Source: an uncultured Saprospiraceae bacterium
Lineage (GTDB): Bacteria; Bacteroidota; Bacteroidia; Chitinophagales; Saprospiraceae
Length of the DNA stretch: 29,242 bases
Direction of reading: 5' to 3'
Assembly (NCBI GenBank): GCA_937973565.1
Contig: CALJKQ010000102.1
Coordinates: 1-29,242, forward strand
A program made the translations under genes and the position numbers. Every line of letters starts with the position of its first letter. Positions within the stretch are counted from its first letter, which is position 1. Of the stretch, positions 16,328 to 24,214 are shown piece by piece. The notes under the pieces are model-generated. The model was not told the origin of the DNA. It searched no databases and worked only from the letters and a program-made list of their open reading frames with translations.

Positions 16328-18466
16328 TTGAAAAAAAGTATGATATACAAAAGTTCTGTGGTGGTTGCCCTGATCCTTGGCTTTGTAGGTTTTAAATCGT
16401 TGCAGCCCACCATCACGGGCAATGACAAAGAGAGCCTCATCATTAGTGCCATGCTTCAATACGTTGAAAATGTGCATTATGCTCCCAAACCCATCGATGA
16501 TGAGCTGTCGAAATTTGTCTTTAAGACCTATCTGGAAAGGGTAGATGCCGGTAAAAGATACTTTACCCAGTCGGACATCGACCAGTTGAAGATGTATGAA
16601 ACATCGATAGACGATGAGATCAACAGTCGCACCTTTGATTTTTTCAACCAGTCATTGACCATCCTGGATAAGCGAATGGCGTTGGGTGAGCAATTTTACA
16701 ATGAAATCATCGATCAGCCTTTTGAACTGGATCAAAACAGAAAGATTGAGTTGGATGAGGAGAAAAAGCCCTATGCCCGCGACGAGGCAGAGCTGAAAAA
16801 ATACTGGAAAGACTTCCTCACGTATGAAGTCATTACCCGTCTCGACCGAAAGTTGGATGAACAAGCCGACAGCAAGGAAGCTAAAAAAACCGAAGCCCAG
16901 TTGTTGGAGGAAGTAAGAAAAGACATCAAAAAAACCTTTGGTGATTGGTTCGGCCGTTTGAAAAAACTCAGAAGGAGTGATCGATTCGAGACCTATGTTG
17001 GTTCTATTGCCAACTACTTTGATCCGCACACCGACTTTTTCAATCCCAAAGAAAAGCAGGATTTTGACATCAACATGGGTGGCAAGCTGGAAGGCATTGG
17101 TGCCAGGTTGCAGCAGGATGGCGATTATATCAAAGTGAGCGACATAGTTACCGGTGGACCTGCCTGGAAGGGCAAAGAACTGGAAGCCAACGACATTATT
17201 TTGTCGGCTGCTCAGGAAGGCAAAGAAGCAGTAGATATCACCGGTATGAGGGTTGACGATGCGGTGACCCACATCAGAGGGAAAAAGGGTACTAAAGTGA
17301 CTTTGACCGTAAAAAAGCAGGACGGCACCATCAAACAAATCACCATCACGCGGGATGAAGTCATCCTGGATGAGTCATTTGCCAGATCCGTGATATTTGA
17401 TATGCCGGGTGTGATCAACAACATTGGCTACATCAAATTGCCCAAGTTTTATTCTTCCTTTGAAAATGAAAAAGGAAACAGCTGTGCCGCGGATGTAGGC
17501 AAAGAAATTGAAAAATTGAAAGCCAACAATGTCAATGGAATTATACTGGATTTGAGAAACAATACCGGTGGCAGTCTCAACGATGTGGTAGAAATGTCGG
17601 GATTTTTTATTGAAGAAGGTCCCATTGTACAAGTAAAATCAAGGCAAGCCAGGCCTTATGTTCACCAGGACAGAGACGAGCGCGTGCAATACGACGGACC
17701 GCTTATCATCATGGTCAACAGCATGAGTGCATCTGCTTCTGAGATCATAGCAGCAGCCATGCAGGATTATGGCAGAGCCGTGATTGTGGGCAGTGCATCT
17801 ACTTTTGGCAAGGGATCTGTTCAGCGATTTTTTGATCTGGACAAAGCCGTTTCCGGCAGTGACGAACTCAAGCCACTGGGAGAGATCAAAATGTCGGTAC
17901 AGAAATTTTACAGGGTCAATGGAGGATCTACCCAATTGAAGGGAGTGATTCCGGATGTAATCTTACCTGATAATTATATGTACATTGAGGTAGGAGAAAA
18001 GGAATACGAAAATGCCATGGCCTGGACCGAGATTGAACCACAGACCTATTCACAAAACGTGGTAAAAATTGAAAACCTTGCTTCTATAGTTGAAAAGAGC
18101 AAGAAGCGTGTTTCCGGCGATGAGCGCTTTAAGAGTGTTCAGGAAAATGCCAAACGATTGAAGAAAAACAGAGATGAATCCGTAGTAAGTTTGTCATTGA
18201 AAGATTATAGGTCACAGATGGATGCGCTGGAGAAGGAGTCCAAAAAATACGATGAACTTTTCAAGGGAGACCTCAAAGGATTTTCTGTTAAAAACCTTCC
18301 ACAAGACATGGATGGCTTAGCTGCCGATGAGTCCAAAAAAGCCAGGAACGACGACTGGTTTAAAGAAATGAAAAAAGACTTTTACCTGACAGAAACCATG
18401 CAGGTAATGAAAGACATGATTACCGGAGAAAAGTCATTTGGCTACCTGGTAGATAAAATAAAATAA
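16328..18466 (+). CDS. prc: Carboxy-terminal processing (tail-specific) protease, S41 family
   Basis: 712 residues, exported. N-terminal hydrophobic segment (VVVALILGFVGF), then an N-terminal helical domain of the Prc type. A PDZ domain covers about residues 240-340 (MGGKLEGIGARLQQDGDYIKVSDIVTGGPAW split across it). The S41 domain has the Ser-Lys dyad Ser469 (SMSASASEI) and Lys495 (STFGKGSVQ), and a long C-terminal helical domain follows, as in E. coli Prc. It degrades or trims periplasmic proteins by their C termini. The loop before FGKG is one residue longer than the E. coli EPTFGKG. The TTG start (MKKSMIYK) gives the basic signal-peptide start; an ATG at 16340 is the alternative. A terminator-like structure follows at 18509. 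Confidence 0.94.
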   Translation: MKKSMIYKSSVVVALILGFVGFKSLQPTITGNDKESLIISAMLQYVENVHYAPKPIDDELSKFVFKTYLERVDAGKRYFTQSDIDQLKMYETSIDDEINSRTFDFFNQSLTILDKRMALGEQFYNEIIDQPFELDQNRKIELDEEKKPYARDEAELKKYWKDFLTYEVITRLDRKLDEQADSKEAKKTEAQLLEEVRKDIKKTFGDWFGRLKKLRRSDRFETYVGSIANYFDPHTDFFNPKEKQDFDINMGGKLEGIGARLQQDGDYIKVSDIVTGGPAWKGKELEANDIILSAAQEGKEAVDITGMRVDDAVTHIRGKKGTKVTLTVKKQDGTIKQITITRDEVILDESFARSVIFDMPGVINNIGYIKLPKFYSSFENEKGNSCAADVGKEIEKLKANNVNGIILDLRNNTGGSLNDVVEMSGFFIEEGPIVQVKSRQARPYVHQDRDERVQYDGPLIIMVNSMSASASEIIAAAMQDYGRAVIVGSASTFGKGSVQRFFDLDKAVSGSDELKPLGEIKMSVQKFYRVNGGSTQLKGVIPDVILPDNYMYIEVGEKEYENAMAWTEIEPQTYSQNVVKIENLASIVEKSKKRVSGDERFKSVQENAKRLKKNRDESVVSLSLKDYRSQMDALEKESKKYDELFKGDLKGFSVKNLPQDMDGLAADESKKARNDDWFKEMKKDFYLTETMQVMKDMITGEKSFGYLVDKIK

Positions 18467-18508
18467 CAAAGCCTTCTGTAACCTGAACTTTTAGCTACCA
18501 AGTTTTTT

Positions 18509-18542
18509 GGGGGGGATTCCGAAAGGGGGCCCCCTTTTTTTT
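18509..18542 (+). terminator. Probable intrinsic terminator of prc
   Basis: A run of seven G (18509-18515), 9 bases, then GGGGGCCCCC (18525-18534) and eight T. The first G-run can pair with CCCCC over a loop, followed by the T-tract. The G/C homopolymer runs are also prone to sequencing error. Confidence 0.5.
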
Positions 18543-18545
18543 GCC

Positions 18546-18566
18546 GCCCTTCGACAGGCTCAGGGC
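18546..18566. repeat. Small dispersed-type hairpin element
   Basis: GCCCT (18546-18550) and AGGGC (18562-18566) flank TCGACAGGCTC. The same CCTTCGACAGGCTCAGG-type string is, in my recollection, a common intergenic repeat in many bacterial genomes. Only one copy is in this window. Confidence 0.4.
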
Positions 18567-18618
18567 TCATTGTTGTGGTGTATTTATTAAATTAGGTATT
18601 CCTCACAAGCTCGTCTCA

Positions 18619-18655
18619 CGTCTCCGATAACGCGTCTCCGATAACGCGTCTCCGA
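18619..18655. repeat. 14-bp tandem repeat, 2.6 copies
   Basis: CGTCTCCGATAACG at 18619-18632, again exactly at 18633-18646, then a partial CGTCTCCGA at 18647-18655. It lies 34 bases before the promoter of the next gene. Too short and too few for a CRISPR array. Confidence 0.85.
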
Positions 18656-18688
18656 AAATAAAAGTGACAACTGACATCTGCGTTGATT

Positions 18689-18718
18689 TTGATTCGTTGT
18701 TGGAAATGAGTAAATTTG
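18689..18718 (+). promoter_or_regulatory. Perfect Bacteroidota promoter for the YfiT-like gene
   Basis: TTG at 18689-18691, 19 bp spacer, TAAATTTG at 18711-18718, ideal on both boxes and spacing. It lies 17 nt before the ATG at 18736 and argues against the longer frame that begins at GTG 18664. Confidence 0.7.
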
Positions 18719-18735
18719 TAAATAAACCACAGGAT

Positions 18736-19284
18736 ATGGAAAGCGATCAAATGTATCAATGGATGTACCCCATAGGGAAGTACGAAGTACCCGGCTTTAT
18801 TGGTGAAAATGAGATTGGGCGGTGGATACAGACCATTGAAGATTTACCGACAGAGGTGCGTGGACTTGTGGATGGTTTGAGTAGCAAGGAACTGAGTTGG
18901 GTGTATCGACCTCATGGGTGGAACATGGCGCAGGTGATTCACCACATGTGCGATAGTCATACCCATGCATACATAAGGTTTAAGCTGGCTATGACGGAAG
19001 ATACACCTACGATTAAACCATACAAGGAAGGTTTGTGGGCTATGTTGGAGGATTACAAGGTAGAGTATTTGCACCATTCATTGCAAATGCTGGATGCGGT
19101 TCATGCGAAATTTACCATCTTGTTGAGATCAATGGATATTCACGATTACCATAAAAAAAGTTATTTTCATCCGGAGAGTCATAAGAATTTTACTCTGGGA
19201 GAAGCGTTGGGGCTTTACGATTGGCATTGCAGGCATCATTTGGCACATCTTCACCAGGCTCTGGATTACAAGGGAGTCTTTTAA
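18736..19284 (+). CDS. YfiT/BstA-like DinB-superfamily metalloprotein
   Basis: 182 residues from ATG 18736. The soon-following YPIGKYEVPGFI segment is where B. subtilis YfiT begins, and a perfect promoter lies 17 nt upstream, so the longer frame from GTG 18664 is rejected. Four-helix DinB fold. The three metal-binding histidines of YfiT correspond to His69 or His70 (VIHHMCDSH) and His164 and His168 (WHCRHHLAH). Other matches are the AYIRFKLAMTEDTPTIKPY and LGLYDWH stretches. YfiT was first described as a putative metal-dependent hydrolase, and relatives act as bacillithiol S-transferases; a thiol-transferase role is possible here but not shown. It converges on the two Hsp20 genes. Confidence 0.88.
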   Translation: MESDQMYQWMYPIGKYEVPGFIGENEIGRWIQTIEDLPTEVRGLVDGLSSKELSWVYRPHGWNMAQVIHHMCDSHTHAYIRFKLAMTEDTPTIKPYKEGLWAMLEDYKVEYLHHSLQMLDAVHAKFTILLRSMDIHDYHKKSYFHPESHKNFTLGEALGLYDWHCRHHLAHLHQALDYKGVF

Positions 19285-19317
19285 AATAAAAAGGCCACCG
19301 GATCTTTCCCGATGGCC
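19283..19317 (-). terminator. Intrinsic terminator of the Hsp20 pair
   Basis: Read on the reverse strand: GGCCATCGGG, loop AAAGAT, CCGGTGGCC, then TTTTTATTTT. Nine pairs including one G-T wobble and a clear T-tail. It is 35 bases past the stop of the second Hsp20 gene and directly abuts the stop of the convergent YfiT-like gene. Confidence 0.85.
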
Positions 19318-19352
19318 CAACAATCAAAACCTTATGAAAAACACTATTTACC

Positions 19353-19757
19353 TTATTCTACGGTGATCTTCTTTAAATCATCGCTTTTTGCTTCCCTTTT
19401 GTGAAGGGTTAAAGTGAGCATACCATCTGTATATTCAGCTTTAATTCTATTGATATCAACAGTTTCAGGCAGGGTAAAGTTTCGTTTGAAGCTCGAATAA
19501 TTGAACTCTTTTCTTTTGATCGCAGCTCCTTCAGGGAGGACCGGATTGGCTTTATCTGCTGAAACGATGAGTTGGTTTTTATCGACGCTGATGTTGAAGT
19601 CAGATTTTTCTAAACCGGGTACGGCCAGGATAATCTGGAAGTTGTCATCATGCTCTACTACGTTGGCAGAAGGAATGGAAAGGGTAAAATCTGCACCTAC
19701 CATCTCGCTAATGCTTCTGTTGAGGATTTGGTCGAATATATTAGAAACGTTGTACAT
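19353..19757 (-). CDS. Small heat-shock protein, Hsp20/alpha-crystallin family (second of two)
   Basis: 134 residues, cytosolic ATP-independent holdase chaperone. The alpha-crystallin domain runs from about residue 30 to 125: ANVVEHDDNFQIILAVPGLEKSDFNISVDKN, then YTDGMLTLTL, the family's GxL signature. It ends in KKITVE, which contains the IxI/V tail used for oligomer assembly. It begins 22 nt after the stop of the other Hsp20 gene on the same strand and shares its terminator, so the two are co-transcribed. The two proteins are clearly related but not near-identical, which fits an old duplication and possible hetero-oligomers (inference). Confidence 0.93.
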   Translation of the reverse strand: MYNVSNIFDQILNRSISEMVGADFTLSIPSANVVEHDDNFQIILAVPGLEKSDFNISVDKNQLIVSADKANPVLPEGAAIKRKEFNYSSFKRNFTLPETVDINRIKAEYTDGMLTLTLHKREAKSDDLKKITVE

Positions 19758-19779
19758 CGCTGTATATTGTTTTTGAGGA

Positions 19780-20226
19780 TTAAAGAATAGAAATGGATTT
19801 GGGTTTGGCTTCTTCTGCTTTGTTGAGGCTTACCACCAGGATGCCATTGGCATAAGAAGCATGAATGGAGTCTTTGTTTACCTTGTCGCTAAGGCTGAAG
19901 ACCCTTTTGAAGTTGTTGGCAAAAAACTCTCTGTAAATGGCTTTGCCCAATTGTTCGCCGGCCGTTTTTTCTGCTGTAATGGTCAGGTTGTTGTTTTCCA
20001 GGTTGATGTCAATCTGGTCTTTCTGAAAACCGGGCAGCGCAATGGAAATTTCATACTTGTCTGCGTATTCCACGATGTTGGACGCTGGCGTTGCGTATTT
20101 TTTCTCCTGGTCTTTGATGACCTCCTGTACGGGAGCATTCATGACCTCATGAAAGATGTTGGAGAAAATAGGAGCCAATGAAGTTGCGTGTCTGAATCCC
20201 GGATGTTTTCTGAATTTTGTATGCAT
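19780..20226 (-). CDS. Small heat-shock protein, Hsp20/alpha-crystallin family (first of two)
   Basis: 148 residues, same fold as its neighbour with a longer N-terminal arm (SLAPIFSNIFHEVMNAPVQEV). The alpha-crystallin domain has SNIVEYADKYEISIALPGF and YANGILVVSL, and the protein ends in SISIL with the canonical IxI motif. First gene of the pair. Its upstream region (20227-20448, shared with the divergent NAD kinase gene) holds two perfect palindromes of the GYCAAAATGRC type and further ATGYCA half-sites, a candidate operator. No CIRCE element (TTAGCACTC inverted repeat) and no consensus TANNTTTG box are seen for this gene. Confidence 0.93.
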   Translation of the reverse strand: MHTKFRKHPGFRHATSLAPIFSNIFHEVMNAPVQEVIKDQEKKYATPASNIVEYADKYEISIALPGFQKDQIDINLENNNLTITAEKTAGEQLGKAIYREFFANNFKRVFSLSDKVNKDSIHASYANGILVVSLNKAEEAKPKSISIL

Positions 20227-20327
20227 GGTATAAATTTTTTGAGTTAAGTAATTTTGGAATGTCAGATCAAATGGAATACCAATGCCATTTTTGGGTACTA
20301 AATGTCAGTTTTTATTAAAAATATACT

Positions 20328-20372
20328 GCCAAAATGGCGCGTATTATTTTATTTGTATGTCAAAATGACATA
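20328..20372. promoter_or_regulatory. Paired palindromes, candidate heat-shock operator
   Basis: GCCA-AAA-TGGC (20328-20338) and TATGTCA-AAA-TGACATA (20356-20372) share the core GYCAAAATGRC. Their centres (20333 and 20364) are 31 bp apart, about three helical turns. ATGYCA half-sites also occur at 20259, 20282 and 20302, towards the Hsp20 gene. Likely binding sites for a dimeric regulator of the Hsp20 pair and perhaps nadK (inference). Confidence 0.6.
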
Positions 20373-20423
20373 AGTCAATTGAAAAACTGATGGGGATAGC
20401 AGCTTACAATAGCTGATTCGTTG

Positions 20424-20431
20424 TATCTTTG
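20424..20431 (+). promoter_or_regulatory. -7 box TATCTTTG of nadK
   Basis: Exact TANNTTTG, 17 nt before the TTG start of nadK, the same distance as at the PBP1A and YfiT-like genes. No TTG at the usual -33 position. Confidence 0.5.
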
Positions 20432-20448
20432 GAAGACAACACAGGCCA

Positions 20449-21330
20449 TTGAAGATCTTACTTTACACCAATCTTGTTAAAGCCGGGGATGAAGTTTTCA
20501 TTCGCCAGCTGATGGATAAGTTGGAAGAGAAGGCCATGGAAGTAGGCGTGATGCATGCCGGCTTATTGGATTTGCTAGGATTTGTGAGGCCCGGTGAAGC
20601 ATATCCGCTGGTTACCAGCAGGGCGGAAGTAGAGTTGTTCTCACCCGATTTCATTTTGTCTTTGGGAGGTGATGGCACTATGCTGAAAGCCGCTTCTCTG
20701 GCTTGTGAGGCGAAAGTGCCTTTGTTGGGTATCAACCTGGGCAGATTGGGCTTTTTATCCAATGTTGAAAAAATGCATGTCGACCAGGCCATAGATAAGC
20801 TGGCTGCAGAGCAATACGTAATTGAAGAGCGATCGATGTTGGCTGTAACGGGCAATAAACCTTTGTTCACTGCACAGCCCTATGCACTCAATGATTTTAC
20901 ATTGCACAAAAGAGATACCTCATCGATGATTACCATCCATACGTATATCGATGATGAATTTTTGAATACCTATTGGGCAGATGGTTTGATCGTAGCCACA
21001 CCCACCGGATCCACCGGTTACTCACTGGCTTGCGGTGGTCCCATCATCTTTCCGGGTTCGAGGAGTTTTGTGATTACCCCCATTGCTCCGCACAACCTCA
21101 ATATGCGGCCGCTGGTGATCAGAGATGATGTACGCATCAGCTTTGCCATTGAGGGAAGGGCAGAAAACTTTTTGTGTACCATGGATTCCAGGTATGAGAC
21201 CATTACAGATGAATACAAAATAACGGTGCACAAGGCAGCTTATACTACACGTCTGGTTGTGCTGGAAGGAATGCGTTACATGGCCACCATGCGGGAAAAA
21301 TTGCTTTGGGGTCTTGATAAACGCAATTAG
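20449..21330 (+). CDS. nadK: NAD kinase
   Basis: 293 residues, cytosolic, phosphorylates NAD to NADP. The diagnostic GGDGT is at residues 73-77 (LSLGGDGTMLKAA), followed by GINLGRLGFLSNV, the NDFTLHKR segment and the conserved WADGLIVATPTGSTGYSLACGGPI region that binds substrate. The start is TTG (MKILLYTNLVK), right after a -7 box at the usual distance; no upstream in-frame ATG fits. Divergent from the Hsp20 pair, and its stop is 2 nt from the stop of a convergent membrane-protein gene. Confidence 0.96.
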   Translation: MKILLYTNLVKAGDEVFIRQLMDKLEEKAMEVGVMHAGLLDLLGFVRPGEAYPLVTSRAEVELFSPDFILSLGGDGTMLKAASLACEAKVPLLGINLGRLGFLSNVEKMHVDQAIDKLAAEQYVIEERSMLAVTGNKPLFTAQPYALNDFTLHKRDTSSMITIHTYIDDEFLNTYWADGLIVATPTGSTGYSLACGGPIIFPGSRSFVITPIAPHNLNMRPLVIRDDVRISFAIEGRAENFLCTMDSRYETITDEYKITVHKAAYTTRLVVLEGMRYMATMREKLLWGLDKRN

Positions 21331-21332
21331 TA

Positions 21333-21836
21333 TTATCCGAATATCTTTTTTACGCCGAACCGAAGCAGCAGGATCATTCCTAAAAAGAGCAGTCCGAACT
21401 GATAAAAAGGCATGTAGGTGAAGACCACAATATTGGTTTTTTCGAGGATCCACAATAAAACAATCAGTACCGTCAGAAAGAATACCAGGCTGCCTATCTT
21501 ATCGAAGCCGGGTACATACTGAAAATCTACGTTTCTGCGTATCAGCCACAAGGTGAGCATCATGCAGATCACGGGTAAAATCTGGGTGTAAATATTGGCA
21601 TTCATGATGCTGCCCCGCTCGAAAAAGAACATATATATACTCAGGGTCAGGGCAAAGATACCGGGAATGCAGGCCATGTAAACCAATACAGAATAAAGGT
21701 ACTTCCAGGGTGATAGGTGGCCTTCATTTTTGCCAAAGATCATGGCCAAAAAAGCGGTTAAAGGCAAGGCCACAAACAGGGTAAGTAAGGTTGATGGGTT
21801 TTGCGAGCAGTGGCTGAAAAATTCTCCCAGGGTCAT
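21333..21836 (-). CDS. Membrane protein of unknown function
   Basis: 167 residues with about four hydrophobic helices (around residues 16-35, 46-70, 83-98, 112-130 and a last one near 140-160), mostly short charged loops; an inner-membrane protein. I recognise no named family. No catalytic motif is apparent. Tail-to-tail with nadK (2 nt apart). A one-mismatch -7 box (TATCTTTA) lies about 20 nt upstream of the ATG on the reverse strand. The next gene upstream on the same strand ends 73 bases away, so it could also be the second gene of a GSCFA transcript. Confidence 0.75.
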   Translation of the reverse strand: MTLGEFFSHCSQNPSTLLTLFVALPLTAFLAMIFGKNEGHLSPWKYLYSVLVYMACIPGIFALTLSIYMFFFERGSIMNANIYTQILPVICMMLTLWLIRRNVDFQYVPGFDKIGSLVFFLTVLIVLLWILEKTNIVVFTYMPFYQFGLLFLGMILLLRFGVKKIFG

Positions 21837-21909
21837 CTTTGTTCTTATTTTTTAGTAAAGATAAGAAATTGATCCACGCCATGCTTACCCAATCCTGAAC
21901 CTCCTTTTT

Positions 21910-22857
21910 TTACCCGGTAAAAGGAACACCCAAATAGGGATTCAATTCCCTTATTTTTTCTGCCATTTTTATTTGAACGGCTTCGTCAGGCTGCGCATTG
22001 GATAACGGACGATGTGACAAAAACTGACTTATTTCATCGGCTTGTTGTATGCGCGTTCGGGTAACTTCGTCAAAATAGCATTCACTGAATTTTTCCCAAA
22101 TATAATTGACAGCGAGACTGTTGGGATGGAGCATATCTTCGGCATAGAAACGATAATCCCGCAGATCGTCGAGTACCAGTTCGTAAGCCGGGAAATACGA
22201 AATATCGGGTGACTGCTGCATACACTCATAGATGGCAGTCCTCAGCAAGGACTTACTGATCTGGTTGTTTTCAAAACCGTCTTTGAGGTGTCTTACAGGG
22301 CTCAGGGTAAGAATCAATCGACAATCGGGATTCAATTGATGAAGGCTTTGTCTGAATCGATGTATGCTATCACAAATTTGTCCAGTGGACAGCAATTTCT
22401 TTTCAAAAAGCGAAGCGTGCATCTTATGGCAGTTGGATACAATCGTCTGGCTGTCCGATTTTTCGTACACCCAGCTCGTGCCCAGGGTTAAGAATACGAA
22501 ACGTGCGGATGACAAAAATTCACGGGTATCATGCATTGCCCGGTTGATGTTTTGGAGGATAACCTCTTTTTCCGGGTGGTTGAATCTGCTGTGAAACTGG
22601 TGGTGTACGTAAACATTGTCTCTCCGGCTAAGTTCGTGGGCTTCAACGGCTGAGCCGGTAATGATTCTTTCCATCAGCCAGGCTGCCGTAACGGGATTGA
22701 AAAAGGTGCCCAGAGGATTGACCAAAACCGCAAATCTCGATTTTTGAAGTCGCTCTCCAAGGTTATCCGAAAAGCAGGAACCCATCAAAACCACCGGGTC
22801 CCGGTATTGAATGGTATAATTAGACTTATTTGGTATTAATTCGGTCCGAAAACGCAT
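21910..22857 (-). CDS. GSCFA-domain protein
   Basis: 315 residues, no signal peptide. The family is named for a GSCFA motif; here it reads MGSCFSDNLGERL (residues 27-39), a Ser variant in the fifth position. Further conserved features are FLTLGTSWVYE, LTLSPVRHLKDG and the C-terminal DMLHPNSLAVNYIWEKF, whose Asp and His resemble the SGNH-hydrolase catalytic pair. GSCFA proteins are SGNH-like presumed hydrolases or acyltransferases of unknown substrate, common in Bacteroidota. It is divergent, with 34 nt between start codons, from the gene at 22892. Its promoter lies over the first codons of that gene. Confidence 0.9.
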   Translation of the reverse strand: MRFRTELIPNKSNYTIQYRDPVVLMGSCFSDNLGERLQKSRFAVLVNPLGTFFNPVTAAWLMERIITGSAVEAHELSRRDNVYVHHQFHSRFNHPEKEVILQNINRAMHDTREFLSSARFVFLTLGTSWVYEKSDSQTIVSNCHKMHASLFEKKLLSTGQICDSIHRFRQSLHQLNPDCRLILTLSPVRHLKDGFENNQISKSLLRTAIYECMQQSPDISYFPAYELVLDDLRDYRFYAEDMLHPNSLAVNYIWEKFSECYFDEVTRTRIQQADEISQFLSHRPLSNAQPDEAVQIKMAEKIRELNPYLGVPFTG

Positions 22858-22874
22858 TATTTGATAATTTTACC

Positions 22875-22905
22875 CAAAAGTAAAGCGGGTAATGAAGTTT
22901 TTCAA
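22875..22905 (-). promoter_or_regulatory. Bacteroidota promoter for the GSCFA gene
   Basis: On the reverse strand TTG at 22905-22903, 20 bp spacer, TACTTTTG at 22882-22875, 17 nt before the ATG of the GSCFA gene. The -33 box falls inside the first codons of the divergent gene, so the two transcription units physically overlap at their starts. Confidence 0.65.
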
Positions 22906-24214
22906 AAATATACTGGGAAAGGATGTACAGGAGCCTTGCTATACTTTTGGAAGATTTTCAGATGTTTACCAGGCCGAAGAGCGCCAAATTTATTGGGAGC
23001 AAGCCATCGAAGCCCATGACAAGAAGCGATATCTGGAATCTATTTCCCTGTTTCTCAGTTTCCTGTCTCAGGAAGAACAAGGCAACGTTGAGGTGGAAAA
23101 GGTGAGTCCGGAAAAGATAAAATTCAGGATTTACCAGGGCTCAAAATGCATAGAAGGCTTTGCCAATCAGGATGGATTTTTCGCACAAGCTGTGATAGCC
23201 CATTGCAAAGAGATCAGTTTGGGGGCGATGCGTTCTTTATTGGAAGAAAATTACGAACTCCGTTATTCTGCCTATGCCCTGGATAGTGATGACAACCTCA
23301 CCATGGTTATGCATACAGATCACCAGGATGGCAGTCCTTACAAACTTTATTATGGACTCAAGGAACTTGCCACGCAGGCAGACCGTCGGGATGATGTACT
23401 GGTGGCAGAATTTAAGGAATTAAGCCCCGTTTACAATGGCAACATCACGCCGCTGAGTGACCGGGATAAAAGAATACGCATCCAGTATTTCAGGAGTGAA
23501 TTGAAAAGGGCTATTGATATTTTTGACCGGGAAGCCGGCAGGTTCGACAAGTATCCGGGGCTGTTATCCTATATTTTACTCAGCACCGGTTTTACCATTG
23601 ATTATTTTCTGAAGCCCGAGGGCAAGGTTATGGACCATGTAGAAAATATATACGCCACCTATTTCCACATCAACATCTTTACCCCATCCCGTAAAAATGC
23701 GGAAATTTATCGTGAGCTTAAGAAGATGGTCGTCATCACAGATGAAGAACTGGCCCGGGAGTTGTACGAAACCAAAAATACATTTGGGCGGTTGGAAGCA
23801 GCAGCCCACATCAAATTGCAGGAAGTGACAGAACAGGAGCTCACCCATTTTGATTGGTATCTGCAAAGTGACTTGGCTGAATATGCCGTGTACATACCGC
23901 GCTATATTTGCAGCTTGCTTTTATTTGCCTATGCCTTGCCCTTGTTGGATCAAAAGTTGCTGCACTTGTTATTGCGGGTTTTGGAAAATGATTTTTTTGA
24001 AAGCCTTGGCTATGTGTCCCTGATCAAACACGATGGCAGTATTGATGAAAAAAGATTTGCTGAACGGTTTTCAGAGATTACGTCAAAATCCATTCTAAAA
24101 AATATTCCGTTCAAGCAATTGATGGGACAATTGGATTTTGAAAACAAAGCGCTTTTTGGTGAAAGTTATCTGAGGATGCTGAGTAAGCTGGATTACAATA
24201 AATTGGTCTTATGA
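22892..24214 (+). CDS. Unknown cytosolic protein with YbjN/type III chaperone-like domain(s)
   Basis: 440 residues, no signal peptide or membrane segment of note. Not a protein I can name. The first half contains a stretch (about residues 65-175: IYQGSKCIEGFANQDG, MRSLLEENYELRYSAYALD, DDNLTMVMH, YKLYYGLKELATQADRRDDVL) with the pattern of YbjN/type III secretion chaperone-like folds, where a first helix is followed by strands and a final helix ending in A-D-x-x-D. The second half is helical (YPGLLSYILLSTGFTIDYFL and following). Its last 4 bases overlap the start of the protease gene (ATGA), so the two proteins are made together, and the protease also carries a YbjN-like domain. A role as chaperone or adaptor of that protease is inference. 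Confidence 0.7.
   Translation: MKFFKNILGKDVQEPCYTFGRFSDVYQAEERQIYWEQAIEAHDKKRYLESISLFLSFLSQEEQGNVEVEKVSPEKIKFRIYQGSKCIEGFANQDGFFAQAVIAHCKEISLGAMRSLLEENYELRYSAYALDSDDNLTMVMHTDHQDGSPYKLYYGLKELATQADRRDDVLVAEFKELSPVYNGNITPLSDRDKRIRIQYFRSELKRAIDIFDREAGRFDKYPGLLSYILLSTGFTIDYFLKPEGKVMDHVENIYATYFHINIFTPSRKNAEIYRELKKMVVITDEELARELYETKNTFGRLEAAAHIKLQEVTEQELTHFDWYLQSDLAEYAVYIPRYICSLLLFAYALPLLDQKLLHLLLRVLENDFFESLGYVSLIKHDGSIDEKRFAERFSEITSKSILKNIPFKQLMGQLDFENKALFGESYLRMLSKLDYNKLVL

Noticed and set aside
18619..18655. CRISPR-like array
   Set aside because: Units are only 14 bases, directly adjacent with no spacers.
18664..18735. 24-residue N-terminal extension of the YfiT-like protein from GTG 18664
   Set aside because: It covers a perfect promoter and has no family match; ATG 18736 fits both.
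20227..20448. CIRCE or sigma-54 element for the Hsp20 genes
   Set aside because: No TTAGCACTC/GAGTGCTAA pair and no TGGC-N-TTGC box at proper spacing; the palindromes present have a different core.
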